A DNA stretch of 38,903 nt. Origin: JAXDTI01 sp034090045. GTDB taxonomy: Bacteria; Actinomycetota; Actinomycetes; Actinomycetales; Actinomycetaceae. Below, one piece after another: positions 31,371 to 38,903 of this stretch; within the stretch, counting starts at the first letter, position 1, and the number at the start of each line of letters is the position of its first letter. The stretch spans positions 1 to 38,903 of the forward strand of contig JAXDTI010000005.1 of the NCBI GenBank assembly GCA_034090045.1, read 5' to 3'. The notes under the pieces are model-generated. The model had not been told where the DNA came from. It saw nothing but the letters and a program-made list of their open reading frames with translations, and searched no databases. The translations under genes and the position numbers were made by a program.

Positions 31371-32410
31371 CGGTTGATTGCTCCCGGCCAGGATGGTCCG
31401 TTGTAGATAAAGCCGGTATAGCCGGCAACCAGGTCAGCTCCGGCATTCAGCATATCTGCCGCATCCTCCGCATCAGAGATGCCTCCACAACCGATTATCA
31501 GGCGATCCGGGTCAAGTTTGCCACGAAGTATCTCCACAGCCTGTAGTGCACGCTCCCTCAGTGGCGGCCCGGAGAGACCACCGTCACCATAGCCATGGTT
31601 GATTGTGGTGTTGGTGGCGACCACCCCGTCAATGTCCAAACGATTAACCATGTCTGCGACAGCCAGCATGTCTGCGTCATTAAGGTCGGGCGCTATTTTT
31701 ATTAAAAGCGGTATCCGTGTGTCTGTCGCCAACATCCGGGCGCACTCATCCATGCCGGCGCGTACCGCGACAGCTACCGGTTCCAGCGACTCCACGTTTT
31801 GCAGGTCACGCAAACCCGGGGTGTTAGGGCTGGATACGTTTATAACCAAGTAGTCTGCCCAGGGGGCGAGCATCCGGGCGGTTTGTTGGTATTCGGTTGG
31901 GGCATCCGCAGCCGGAGTGGTTTTGTTTTTTCCGATATTGGCGCCAACTATGATGCGTCTGCCCGCGGCAGTGGAACGCAGCTTGCGCAGGTTCTCGGCC
32001 ATGGCTGCGGCCCCCTCATTGTTGAATCCCATCCGATTCCGCAGGGCTTCCTGCGGCAGGATACGCCACAGTCGCGGTTTTTCATTACCCGGTTGTGGAC
32101 GCAGCGTAGTGGTTCCTACCTCGACGAATGCGAATCCCAGCGCGGCGAGCGCCGGTATCGCCTCACCGAGCTTGTCCAATCCGGCGGGCAGACCGAACCT
32201 ACCCGGCCAGGGACGCGGCAGCCGGGGATGATAGAAAGGGGTGAGCGCTGATTTACCTGCGGTGCCTATACCGCTACCGAATATGCCGTGCAGTAATCGG
32301 GTGAGTGGCGGCATGTAGCTGATTAATGCGAGCAGCCGCATCGTTTCGGTATGCGCTAACTCCGGATCCATACGTCGGAAAACCAGGTTGAAGAACAGGC
32401 GATATAGCAC
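31358..32410 (-). CDS. pyrD: dihydroorotate dehydrogenase (quinone), class 2
   Basis: 350 residues. A membrane-associated flavoprotein of pyrimidine synthesis that passes electrons to menaquinone. The N-terminal extension (FNLVFRRMDPELAHTETMRLL) marks class 2. The core motifs include LPAGLDKLGEAIPAL, NRMGFNNEG, VNVSS-type NVSSPNTPGLRDLQ with the catalytic Ser, ATNTT and GCGGISDAEDA. The GTG at 32410 lies six bases after TAGACT, which falls in the 18-bp gap after the preceding gene, so the mRNA is probably leaderless from its own promoter. Confidence 0.94.
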   Translation of the reverse strand: MLYRLFFNLVFRRMDPELAHTETMRLLALISYMPPLTRLLHGIFGSGIGTAGKSALTPFYHPRLPRPWPGRFGLPAGLDKLGEAIPALAALGFAFVEVGTTTLRPQPGNEKPRLWRILPQEALRNRMGFNNEGAAAMAENLRKLRSTAAGRRIIVGANIGKNKTTPAADAPTEYQQTARMLAPWADYLVINVSSPNTPGLRDLQNVESLEPVAVAVRAGMDECARMLATDTRIPLLIKIAPDLNDADMLAVADMVNRLDIDGVVATNTTINHGYGDGGLSGPPLRERALQAVEILRGKLDPDRLIIGCGGISDAEDAADMLNAGADLVAGYTGFIYNGPSWPGAINRAIG

Positions 32411-32428
32411 ATATAGAGTCTATCTGAC

Positions 32429-32992
32429 CTAGTCCCACCACAGCCACCAGCCTTTGCGTTGCGGGTCTCGCGGATCGCTCACCGGCAAAATTTCGTCCGG
32501 ATCGGATTCGTAACCGCTCAATGACAATTCGGCTGCGATATCCCTGAATAGCTGGCGGCACTGGCAGTCATCGGCGTGTCGCTGCCCGCAGTGCGGATCA
32601 ACAATGTGATAGTTGGGGCGCCCCCAATAGGTGAATGCCTCAACCGTTAAGCGTTCATCCCAACGCTGTGGACCTATCACATATCCGGATAGCTCGATCG
32701 GACCGGTGAGTGCCGCACGCAACAGGCTGCCGAGTTCCGGGCCGTTGTTTTGGGTGTCTCGCAATGCGCGTTCCGGCAGTCGTTCAAGCAGCTGTTTCGC
32801 CTGCTGGTGAGTCATTTTTGAAAATGGCCAGTAGTCGTCTTCGTCCAGGTTTATGTCACGTGGTGGATCTGCTCCCTCGGCGAGTAACTGCCGTATTCCG
32901 ATGTTTCGGGTCCAGCCTCGCGGCCCATACAGACCCGCATCGGGGGCACTGCTGGCAATAGTTTGCGACACTCCTGTGATTGTTTGTGTCAT
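32429..32992 (-). CDS. hypothetical protein with a Cys/His cluster
   Basis: A 187-residue protein of unknown function. It is soluble and acidic, without signal peptide or membrane helix. Residues ~133-145 contain DPHCGQRHADDCQC, a Cys/His cluster that could bind metal. It ends in a tryptophan-rich tail (KGWWLWWD). A very strong ribosome site, GAGGAGG, lies about five bases before the ATG, and TATAAA (33013-33018, minus strand) could be its -10 box. It is 18 bp upstream of pyrD on the same strand. A family link could not be made. Confidence 0.7.
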   Translation of the reverse strand: MTQTITGVSQTIASSAPDAGLYGPRGWTRNIGIRQLLAEGADPPRDINLDEDDYWPFSKMTHQQAKQLLERLPERALRDTQNNGPELGSLLRAALTGPIELSGYVIGPQRWDERLTVEAFTYWGRPNYHIVDPHCGQRHADDCQCRQLFRDIAAELSLSGYESDPDEILPVSDPRDPQRKGWWLWWD

Positions 32993-33131
32993 TTTTCCTC
33001 CTCACCACCAGCTTTATAGGCAAAGTCGGATCAAAAAAACGACATGAAAGAATCCGGTAATCCGTGATTTATTACAACAACTGTGGAACCACTGACACGG
33101 TTCTGCCAGTAGTTTTATTGGGGTGTGGGAA

Positions 33132-33812
33132 TCAGAACATCCCGTCGAGTTGCACGTTACTACCTGCGAGCCGCAGTTGCAGCCCCTGTTCGGTTAGTTT
33201 CACGTTCTCGACAGTCAGCCCGGGCGGCACCTGAGTCAGCGAAACGCTCTGCGCCGGGATCTGTACTTGCGCCATCATCAGCCCTAGTATCCCGGCGTCA
33301 GGCAATTGCAGATTCTTTGGTTCCAACATTAACGTTGGGTACCCTTCCGCATCCGGTTCTCCGGGGCTGACCTCGACATCCATGGTCAAGGACATACCGG
33401 ATACGGTGGTGGAAGCGCGGATAGTTCCGTCACTGACTTGCAGATTTTCCAGCTCCCCGCCCCCCAAATCTTTCACTGGGATTCGCATTCGCATATCGAG
33501 GGTTTCGGCGCTGCGTATCTGGCGTTGCAGTACCGAAAAATCCACACCGTTCATTCGCAGATCCAGGTTTTCGATTTTGTTTTCACCACGTTCGATTCCC
33601 GCTGCGGTCAGTTCAAGTTCCTGAAGGTGCCCGGTTACAGCCTGGTTTAAAAACGGGAATCCGCTGAGCCGCACAGTCCCCTCTTCAGCTCCGAGGTTTT
33701 CCCATTTGGTCGCTATCGCATCTCTCGCTATCCACCATACGAGCCGGTCAGCACCGATAAGCAGCACCGCCAAGACGACTATCATGATCGCTGCCCTGCC
33801 GAGTATCTTCAC
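33132..33812 (-). CDS. DUF2993 / LmeA-like membrane-anchored protein
   Basis: 226 residues. One N-terminal hydrophobic anchor (~8-22, MIVVLAVLLIGADRL), then a beta-rich extracytoplasmic domain of the DUF2993 family with FPFLNQAVTGHLQELELTA and repeated strands. In mycobacteria the LmeA member binds phosphatidylinositol species and affects lipomannan elongation; the same role here is inference. GTG start, with TAGTAT seven bases before it and no ribosome site. The ~139-bp gap on its 3' side (32993-33131) holds promoter signals for the Cys/His protein gene and a weak GAACC/GGTTC hairpin. Confidence 0.85.
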   Translation of the reverse strand: MKILGRAAIMIVVLAVLLIGADRLVWWIARDAIATKWENLGAEEGTVRLSGFPFLNQAVTGHLQELELTAAGIERGENKIENLDLRMNGVDFSVLQRQIRSAETLDMRMRIPVKDLGGGELENLQVSDGTIRASTTVSGMSLTMDVEVSPGEPDAEGYPTLMLEPKNLQLPDAGILGLMMAQVQIPAQSVSLTQVPPGLTVENVKLTEQGLQLRLAGSNVQLDGMF

Positions 33813-33884
33813 ATACTAGATACTATCGGCAATGCCCGCCAGCTGCCTGTCACGTATCGTCATCCGTACCACAAAGCGCTATCA

Positions 33885-33900
33885 TAGAACATGTGTTCGA
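33885..33900. promoter_or_regulatory. LexA (SOS) box overlapping the umuD start codon
   Basis: TAGAACATGTGTTCGA matches the Gram-positive LexA consensus CGAAC-RNRY-GTTCG at 13 of 14 positions (AGAAC-ATGT-GTTCG). It lies over the predicted transcription start and covers the GTG codon (33893-33895). The -10 box TATCAT (33880-33885) touches its left edge. LexA bound here would block transcription initiation. Confidence 0.85.
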
Positions 33901-34345
33901 TAAAACTGTGGATGCTGTAGCGGCGGGACGAGTCACCGCATTCGCCGCTGCGCGTAGTGGCGCACCGCATTTCACACTGCCCTGCGCCCTGGAGGCGGTA
34001 CCTGCGGGCTGGCCGAGCCCCGCACAGGACTATTTTTCCGCAGACATTGACTTAAACGAGCACCTGATTGCGAACCCGCCGGCGACTTTCTTGGTGCGGG
34101 TCTCTGGGGATTCCATGACCGGGGCCGGCATATCTGACGGTGACGAGCTGATAGTGGATCGATCACTGGAACCGCGTGAGGGGTCAGTGGTGATTGCTGC
34201 GGTGGCCGGTGAGCTGACGGTAAAGCGGCTGCACTGGGGAAAGAACGGCCCGGAACTGCAGCCAGCAAACCCGGAGTATCCGATACTCCACCCTGAGGAA
34301 CTGCAGGTTTGGGGGGTAGTAACACGCTGCCTGCATCGCCTTTGA
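33893..34345 (+). CDS. umuD: UmuD-like SOS mutagenesis protein (S24 peptidase)
   Basis: A 150-residue S24 LexA-like autoprotease without a DNA-binding domain. The catalytic Ser74 (SGDSMTGAG) and Lys111 (ELTVKRL) are 37 residues apart, as in E. coli UmuD (S60/K97). The predicted cleavage site is Ala38-Gly39, 36 residues before Ser74, again as in UmuD. RecA-stimulated cleavage would yield UmuD', which forms Pol V with UmuC. GTG start, seven bases after TATCAT, with a LexA box across the start: leaderless and SOS-controlled. umuC begins 9 bases after its stop. Confidence 0.92.
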   Translation: MFDKTVDAVAAGRVTAFAAARSGAPHFTLPCALEAVPAGWPSPAQDYFSADIDLNEHLIANPPATFLVRVSGDSMTGAGISDGDELIVDRSLEPREGSVVIAAVAGELTVKRLHWGKNGPELQPANPEYPILHPEELQVWGVVTRCLHRL

Positions 34346-34353
34346 GGTGCGAA

Positions 34354-35628
34354 ATGCGGATGATAGCGCTGGTAGATGTGGATTCCTGTTTCGCCTCCTG
34401 TGAACGGATTTTTCATCCTGACCTTAATGGGCGTCCGATCGTGGTGCTGTCCAATAACGATGGTTGCGTGGTGGCGCGCTCCCCAGAAGCAAAGGCTCTG
34501 GGGATCCAGATGGGCACCCCCTGGTTCCAGATTCGTGCCTGGGCGCAGCGCGCCGGAGTGGTGGCGCGTTCCAGCAACTATGAACTCTACGGTTCGATTT
34601 CGGCACGCATCATGGAGATTCTGCGGGATTTTTCGCCCCGTGTCGAGGTTTATTCCATAGATGAGGCGTTCATGGTTTTGGATAGCGCCGATCATGCCCG
34701 GTCTCCCGACCGGGTGGCGGCGGCGATTCGTCAACGCATCTGGCGCGAATTAGGGGTGCCGGTGTCAGTGGGCATAGCCCGCACCCGCACCCTCGCTAAA
34801 ATCGCATCCCACGAGGCTAAACATGACGCTTCGCTGGGTGGTGTTGCCGACCTGTCGCCACTTTCGGATACGGAACTTGTACGGCTTTTGGCTCGCGTCC
34901 CGGTGGCTGACCTTTGGGGGGTGGGGCGGCGTTTCGCTGCCCGCCTACAACACCTGGAAATCCACAGTGCCGCCGAATTGCGGGATGCGGATTCGCGAAT
35001 GCTGCGGCGGCGTTTCAACGTGAACCTGATGCGCACCTCCCTGGAACTGCGCGGCGTGAACTGTATCGAGATTATTGAGCGTGACGCGCCACGCACCTCT
35101 CAGGTAATGTATTCCCGTTCCTTTTCCACTCCGGTGCGCAACGCCACCGAATTGCGGCAGGTGCTGTCAATATATGCCCAAAATGTTACTCGCCGGCTGC
35201 GCGCCCAGAAATCACAGGCCGGGGCGCTGTGGGTCTTTGCAGCTTCACCCTGGCATCGGGAACCTTTCCGACGTATCAGTGGTGCCGCCCCCCTCACCCC
35301 GCGTAGCGCCGACCCGGTCACCGTCTATCGGGCGGCCGAGAAGATACTGCTGCCGCAGGTTCACGAACCGGAGCGTTTCGTGCGAGCCGGTATTTCCCTA
35401 TCCGATTTGGCTGATGTGGGAGCCGCCGAACCGTTCGAATTTTTTAGGGAACCGGCATCGGCTAGGCAGCTGGGGTCGCTCATCGACCGGATAAATGCCA
35501 CTGTCGGGGAGGGGTCAATAGCCTTGGGACTGGCCGGATTAAAGGCTCCAGCGGATTGGCAGATGCGCCGCGCACTGCTCTCAAACCGCGGCACCACGCA
35601 TTGGAGTGAATTGACGGTCGTTACCTGA
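34354..35628 (+). CDS. umuC: Y-family DNA polymerase UmuC (Pol V catalytic subunit)
   Basis: A 424-residue translesion polymerase, the usual UmuC length. The metal-binding carboxylates are visible: Asp8 in ALVDVDSCFAS and Asp103/Glu104 in VYSIDEAF. The finger segment SNNDGCVVARSPEAK (33-47), the thumb and the C-terminal little-finger domain follow. I chose ATG 34354, with GAGGTG four bases upstream; the frame is open to 34309, but that overlaps umuD. ATG 34360 is an alternative. Expression should follow umuD through the SOS box. It converges with the HAD gene (6 bp). Confidence 0.94.
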   Translation: MRMIALVDVDSCFASCERIFHPDLNGRPIVVLSNNDGCVVARSPEAKALGIQMGTPWFQIRAWAQRAGVVARSSNYELYGSISARIMEILRDFSPRVEVYSIDEAFMVLDSADHARSPDRVAAAIRQRIWRELGVPVSVGIARTRTLAKIASHEAKHDASLGGVADLSPLSDTELVRLLARVPVADLWGVGRRFAARLQHLEIHSAAELRDADSRMLRRRFNVNLMRTSLELRGVNCIEIIERDAPRTSQVMYSRSFSTPVRNATELRQVLSIYAQNVTRRLRAQKSQAGALWVFAASPWHREPFRRISGAAPLTPRSADPVTVYRAAEKILLPQVHEPERFVRAGISLSDLADVGAAEPFEFFREPASARQLGSLIDRINATVGEGSIALGLAGLKAPADWQMRRALLSNRGTTHWSELTVVT

Positions 35629-35634
35629 ATGCCG

Positions 35635-36285
35635 CTACCGCATCATCTGTGGCGGTATCTCGGCGGGATACTCCTCCCAAAACAGGTCCGCAACATCACG
35701 TATATGCTGTTCAGCAGCAGAGTGGCCGTCAGAGATCCCGACAGTATGGAACCCCGCAGACTTCACGACCTGTATCGCGTAGAGGGCATCCTCAAACACC
35801 CAGGTATCTGCCGGTTTCGCGGCCAGCGATTCGGCGGCCTGTAGGAACAGACCGGGGTTGCGTTTGTTGCGTCCCAGATCTGAGGCACCATAGATATGCT
35901 GGAAATACTTGGTTATGTCGAGCCGGTCGAAAGCCTGCCTAATCAGATGCTCGGTACCGGAGCTGACAATCGCCATCGGAATATCGTGTTCCTGTAACGC
36001 GGCCAGGAACCCTGCGGCACCGGGTTTCAAAGGAACCTGTTGTGCGTAGTGACGGCGCACAATCTGAATCATTTCGGCTGCGAGTTCGTCCGGTTCAGGC
36101 TGGAGTTCATAGACCTCGCGCAGCATCCTCGCCCCCTCCGGGAGGGTGACGGTAAAAAAATCGTCATACAGTTCGGGTTTGGGGGTTTTGCCGTAACGGC
36201 TCAACAGCTCCTCCCCCGCATCCGGCCACACCCCGAGAGAATCCAGCAGGGTTCCGTCCACGTCAAAAACCGCGGCTCGTATCAT
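35635..36285 (-). CDS. HAD-family hydrolase (beta-phosphoglucomutase-like phosphatase)
   Basis: A 216-residue member of HAD subfamily IA. The nucleophile motif is FDVDGT (Asp8, Asp10), followed by a helical cap domain (~18-80), motif II IVSSGT (~106-111), the lysine/arginine region GRNKRNPGLF, and motif IV VFEDALYA. It may dephosphorylate a sugar phosphate or phosphoglycolate; the substrate is unknown. The ATG at 36285 lies six bases after TAGGAT with no ribosome site (leaderless pattern). It converges with umuC. Confidence 0.85.
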   Translation of the reverse strand: MIRAAVFDVDGTLLDSLGVWPDAGEELLSRYGKTPKPELYDDFFTVTLPEGARMLREVYELQPEPDELAAEMIQIVRRHYAQQVPLKPGAAGFLAALQEHDIPMAIVSSGTEHLIRQAFDRLDITKYFQHIYGASDLGRNKRNPGLFLQAAESLAAKPADTWVFEDALYAIQVVKSAGFHTVGISDGHSAAEQHIRDVADLFWEEYPAEIPPQMMR

Positions 36286-36381
36286 GGTTCTATCCTATAT
36301 CTGTGGTGAGTATCGAGACACCGGCGGACGCGCGTTTATTCTGGCAGGTTGCTGGGGCATCCGGGTTCTTGATGCACCTGG

Positions 36382-36933
36382 TCAGAGTTTGGTAACCCAG
36401 TCGTTCATTACGCGAGTGTACTCTCCCACTATTTCGGCGCCGCGCACCGGATCTGAAGCAACTAACAGCGGATGGTTTGCCCCCGGAAACTCCAAAACCT
36501 GCACGTTTACCGGCCACTTGGTTGAGGCATCGTGGTTCCAGTGCTCATCGGCGGTGCCACCGATAGCCAGCTGCATCGCGGTGTTGGCACCAATCGCCTC
36601 CACCACGTCGGCGCGTTCAACTACCGGAGTGATCCAGATTGCCCTGTAGTTGCGTTCGGCAGCGAGCATCGCGGCAAGCGAACCGATTGATTTGCCGATA
36701 ATCAGTACCGGCAGTTCGTTACCTGTCAGCGCGGTTTCCACCTCTTCGGTTACCCGCTGGGGCGTGAACTCCATGTCGGCATCCCAAGCCATTTCACGCA
36801 CATTCCAGCCGGCATTCAACGCCACCTGTTTAGCGAAATACAGTTGCGGCATCGGTGTCGGATAGGCGACTCCGGGAACCAGCAGCGCTAAACCTTTCGG
36901 GTTTTCCACTGCGGTATCGGTATAGCTTGCCAT
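36382..36933 (-). CDS. small alpha/beta hydrolase
   Basis: 183 residues. The nucleophile elbow is GKSIGS (Ser82), with a likely acid Asp129 (GGTADEHW) and His154 (PGANHPLL), which together make a catalytic triad. It has no lid domain or signal peptide, so it is a minimal cytoplasmic esterase-like enzyme. The substrate is unknown. A purine-rich AAGGGG lies about six bases before the ATG. It lies 96 bp upstream of the HAD gene on the same strand and is divergent from guaB1. Confidence 0.78.
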   Translation of the reverse strand: MASYTDTAVENPKGLALLVPGVAYPTPMPQLYFAKQVALNAGWNVREMAWDADMEFTPQRVTEEVETALTGNELPVLIIGKSIGSLAAMLAAERNYRAIWITPVVERADVVEAIGANTAMQLAIGGTADEHWNHDASTKWPVNVQVLEFPGANHPLLVASDPVRGAEIVGEYTRVMNDWVTKL

Positions 36934-37036
36934 CTCAGTCCCCTTCCATTCGGCTTATTTACTGTCATAATACTCCGGGCGTTCCAGGGTGGTTGCCCGG
37001 GGTGCCGTTGATGTCTGGGCACGATAGCATTACTGC

Positions 37037-38482
37037 GTGAAATTTTTGAATAACCTGCAACCAGGATATGACCTGACTTATGATGACGTGTTTATGGTGC
37101 CTTCGCGTTCCGCGGTTGGCTCCCGCGCGAATGTTGATTTGACCACCGATGACGGTTCCGGCACTACTATCCCGATTGTGGTGTCTAATATGACGGCGGT
37201 TTCTGGTAAAAGGATGGCAGAGACCGTGGCGCGGCGCGGCGGTATCGCGATTATCCCCCAAGATATTCCCGCAGAGGTGGTGGTCGAGACGGTCGCGAAC
37301 GTGAAAGCCAGTCACCTGGTCTATGAGACACCAGTAACCGTGAAACCTCACCACACCTGCGGATATGCTATTGATTTACTGCCGAAAAGGGCACATGGCG
37401 CTGCCGTGGTTTATGACCCGGAGACCGACAGGCCTATCGGGTTGGTGCAGCAATCTGACCTGCTCGGGGTGGATCGCTACACCCAGGCTCGCGAGGTGAT
37501 GTCCACGAAGCTATTGACGATAGTTGAGGGCACTGACCCGCGAGCGGCTTTCAATATCTTGCGGGAGGCGAATCATCGATTAGCCCCGGTGGTTGATACT
37601 GCCGGACACCTGGTCGGGGTGCTGACCCGTTCCGGTGCGGTACGTTCCACAATTTATTCTCCCGCGACTGACACTGAGAATCGGCTGCGGGTCGGGGCTG
37701 CTATCGGCATGAACGGCAACCCGGTTGAGCGGGCAAAAACCCTGATGGAGGCGGGTGTGGACATAATCGTTATCGACACTGCGCACGGCCATCAAGACCG
37801 GATGCTTGAGACTGTTCGCACTGTGGCCGCGGCACTGCCGCAAGGGTTCCCGCTGGCAGCCGGCAACGTGGTTTCTGCCTCTGGGGTTCGTGACCTGGTG
37901 GGAGCAGGCGCAAACATAGTGAAGGTCGGGGTCGGCCCGGGCGCGATGTGCACCACCCGGATGCAGACCGGTGTGGGGCGCCCGCAGTTCTCGGCAGTTT
38001 TGGAGTGTTCCCTGGCGGCAACACAATTGGGTGCGCACGTGTGGGCTGACGGCGGGGTGCGTCACCCTCGTGACGTGGCGCTCGCCCTGGCTGCTGGTGC
38101 CTCAAATGTGATGATCGGTTCGTGGTTCGCGGGAACCTACGAGTCCCCCAGCGACCTGCAATATGACGGTGAGGGGCGCGCCTATAAAGAGTCTTTCGGG
38201 ATGGCCAGTAAACGGGCTGTGCGGGGACGTACCTCACGGGAGGATGCTTTCGACAGGGCACGTAAGGAACTGTTCGAGGAGGGTATTTCGCGGGCACGGA
38301 TGTATTTGAAACCGGATCGTCCCAGTGTTGAGGATCTGATTGACGAGATTGTTTCCGGTGTGCGTTCCTCATTCACTTATGCGGGAGCCAGCACTATCCC
38401 TGAGTTTCGTGAACGCGCGATTGTCGGCATCCAGTCTGCGGCGGGCTATCGGGAGGGGGCGCCGGTAGCACAGTCCTGGTGA
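37037..38482 (+). CDS. guaB1: GuaB1-type IMPDH-family protein, probable GMP reductase with CBS domains
   Basis: A 481-residue (beta/alpha)8 barrel of the IMPDH/GMPR family. The catalytic Cys is at residue 305 in GPGAMCTTR. Two CBS domains (~90-205) interrupt the barrel, and the YEDV-type start appears as TYDDVFMVPS. It matches actinobacterial GuaB1 (Rv1843c-like), which in mycobacteria was shown to be a GMP reductase and not an IMP dehydrogenase. It would return GMP to IMP in purine salvage. GTG start, six bases after TAGCAT, leaderless pattern. A hairpin with a T-rich tail follows (38527-38575). Confidence 0.9.
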   Translation: MKFLNNLQPGYDLTYDDVFMVPSRSAVGSRANVDLTTDDGSGTTIPIVVSNMTAVSGKRMAETVARRGGIAIIPQDIPAEVVVETVANVKASHLVYETPVTVKPHHTCGYAIDLLPKRAHGAAVVYDPETDRPIGLVQQSDLLGVDRYTQAREVMSTKLLTIVEGTDPRAAFNILREANHRLAPVVDTAGHLVGVLTRSGAVRSTIYSPATDTENRLRVGAAIGMNGNPVERAKTLMEAGVDIIVIDTAHGHQDRMLETVRTVAAALPQGFPLAAGNVVSASGVRDLVGAGANIVKVGVGPGAMCTTRMQTGVGRPQFSAVLECSLAATQLGAHVWADGGVRHPRDVALALAAGASNVMIGSWFAGTYESPSDLQYDGEGRAYKESFGMASKRAVRGRTSREDAFDRARKELFEEGISRARMYLKPDRPSVEDLIDEIVSGVRSSFTYAGASTIPEFRERAIVGIQSAAGYREGAPVAQSW

Positions 38483-38526
38483 CCCCCACTATCAGCAGTT
38501 TTCGTGGCGTGTTTTCCACCCTAGAG

Positions 38527-38575
38527 CCGCTGAACGGGCATCAGCCCCGCAGTTCAGGCGGTTTCGGTGTTTTCG
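38527..38575 (+). terminator. terminator of guaB1
   Basis: CCGCTGAAC (38527-38535) pairs with GTTCAG and, after one bulged G, CGG (38552-38561). An inner GGGC-ATCA-GCCC hairpin sits inside. The tail GTTTCGGTGTTTTCGTTG is T-rich. It lies 45 bp after the guaB1 stop. Confidence 0.65.
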
Positions 38576-38686
38576 TTGCGTAAAGGTCAGGACCGGGGTT
38601 CAGACAGTGCCGTTGAAACCATGTCGCTTAAATGTGGGTGCAGGTAGGTGAAACCGGAGGTTCCCGCTATTACTATCCGCATTTCA

Positions 38687-38903
38687 CTATTGTGTGACGT
38701 TTGACGGGCGAGCGTTACGTTTTTGAGTTTCGGCAGGCAGGTCACGGCGAGACATATTCGCAATATAGACCCCACCCATGATCACGAGAGTGCCGAGTGC
38801 CTGCAGCGGGGTAAAGGTTTCATCCAGGAAGATAACGGCAGCAATAATGGAGACGACCGTGGAGAAACCAACGAAAGACGCGGTACGGTTCGCCCCGAGT
38901 TTC
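38687..38903 (-). CDS. EamA/DMT-family transporter, C-terminal fragment
   Basis: The right window edge cuts this gene; 72 codons plus one base remain, with a TAG stop at 38687. The translated end contains NRTASFVGFSTVVSIIAAV and FLDETFTPLQALGTLVIMGG, two hydrophobic helices with the LDE-x-FTPLQ-x-LG pattern typical of the last helices of drug/metabolite (EamA) exporters, then a short polar tail. Substrate unknown. The gap to guaB1 (38483-38686) holds the guaB1 terminator and nothing else I can identify. Confidence 0.85.
   Translation of the reverse strand, partial: KLGANRTASFVGFSTVVSIIAAVIFLDETFTPLQALGTLVIMGGVYIANMSRRDLPAETQKRNARPSNVTQ

Noticed and set aside
31799..32251. 150-codon frame antisense to pyrD
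   Set aside because: A shadow of pyrD with no ribosome site or recognisable domain.
1..38903. Mobile elements, CRISPR arrays, toxin-antitoxin or defence islands
   Set aside because: No transposase, integrase, spaced repeats or recognisable defence genes were seen; gene order is conserved housekeeping.

Overview
This window is ordinary, gene-dense chromosome from a high-GC Gram-positive bacterium (Actinobacteria). GC looks to be in the mid-50s percent by eye. The combination of a PPi-dependent phosphofructokinase, a eukaryote-like UDP-glucose pyrophosphorylase, a class II DAHP synthase, GuaB1, a lysine-rich SigA and the mycobacterial-type block idsA2 / Rv2175c-like / pknL / aroG points to the order Actinomycetales, probably Actinomycetaceae (Mobiluncus/Varibaculum-like). 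Genus is inference. I see no prophage, insertion sequence, CRISPR array, tRNA or toxin system.

Layout. 1-300: the left edge is the promoter and leader of a minus-strand rRNA operon, and the first ~13 bases match the 5' end of a 16S rRNA gene; tyrS lies just upstream of it. 1661-3031: UDP-glucose pyrophosphorylase. 3093-8981: branched-chain amino-acid cluster on the minus strand (ilvB-ilvN-ilvC, terminator, leuB-ilvE), preceded by an unannotated 24-codon leader peptide rich in Ile/Leu/Val and an attenuator hairpin. 9138-11145: AspT/YidE-type transporter and a hotdog thioesterase. 11158-19222: phosphodiesterase-like protein, parC, a tandem GNAT acetyltransferase, parE and sigA. 19313-24160: idsA2-like prenyl synthase, Rv2175c-like DNA-binding protein, PASTA kinase PknL and aroG. 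24180-26639: PPi-PFK, plsC acyltransferase (plsC-pfp-aroG form one minus-strand unit) and a small membrane protein. 26651-28503: degenerate receiver protein, FKBP lipoprotein and ErpA-type Fe-S carrier. 28582-33812: unknown protein coupled to an M20 peptidase, DUF3043 protein, pyrD, a second unknown protein and a DUF2993/LmeA-like protein. 33893-35628: SOS-controlled umuD-umuC. 35635-38482: HAD phosphatase, alpha/beta hydrolase and guaB1; the right edge cuts an EamA-type transporter.

How the genes work together. Most are housekeeping: translation (tyrS, rRNA), transcription (sigA), chromosome decatenation (parC/parE), amino-acid synthesis (ilv, leu, aro), glycolysis and cell-envelope precursors (pfp, UDP-glucose, prenyl diphosphate, plsC), signalling (PknL with its neighbouring candidate substrate) and damage tolerance (umuDC).

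The most informative non-coding signals are (i) the ilv attenuator with its leader peptide, (ii) a near-perfect LexA box lying across the GTG start of umuD, (iii) the rRNA promoter/leader at the left edge, and (iv) a repeated start architecture, TANNNT followed by 6 or 7 bases and then ATG/GTG, at thirteen starts. This implies that many mRNAs here are leaderless. Other starts use strong Shine-Dalgarno sequences, several of them with TTG. I did not find a convincing new multi-gene system; the best candidates for new biology are regulatory or are the two unknown proteins.
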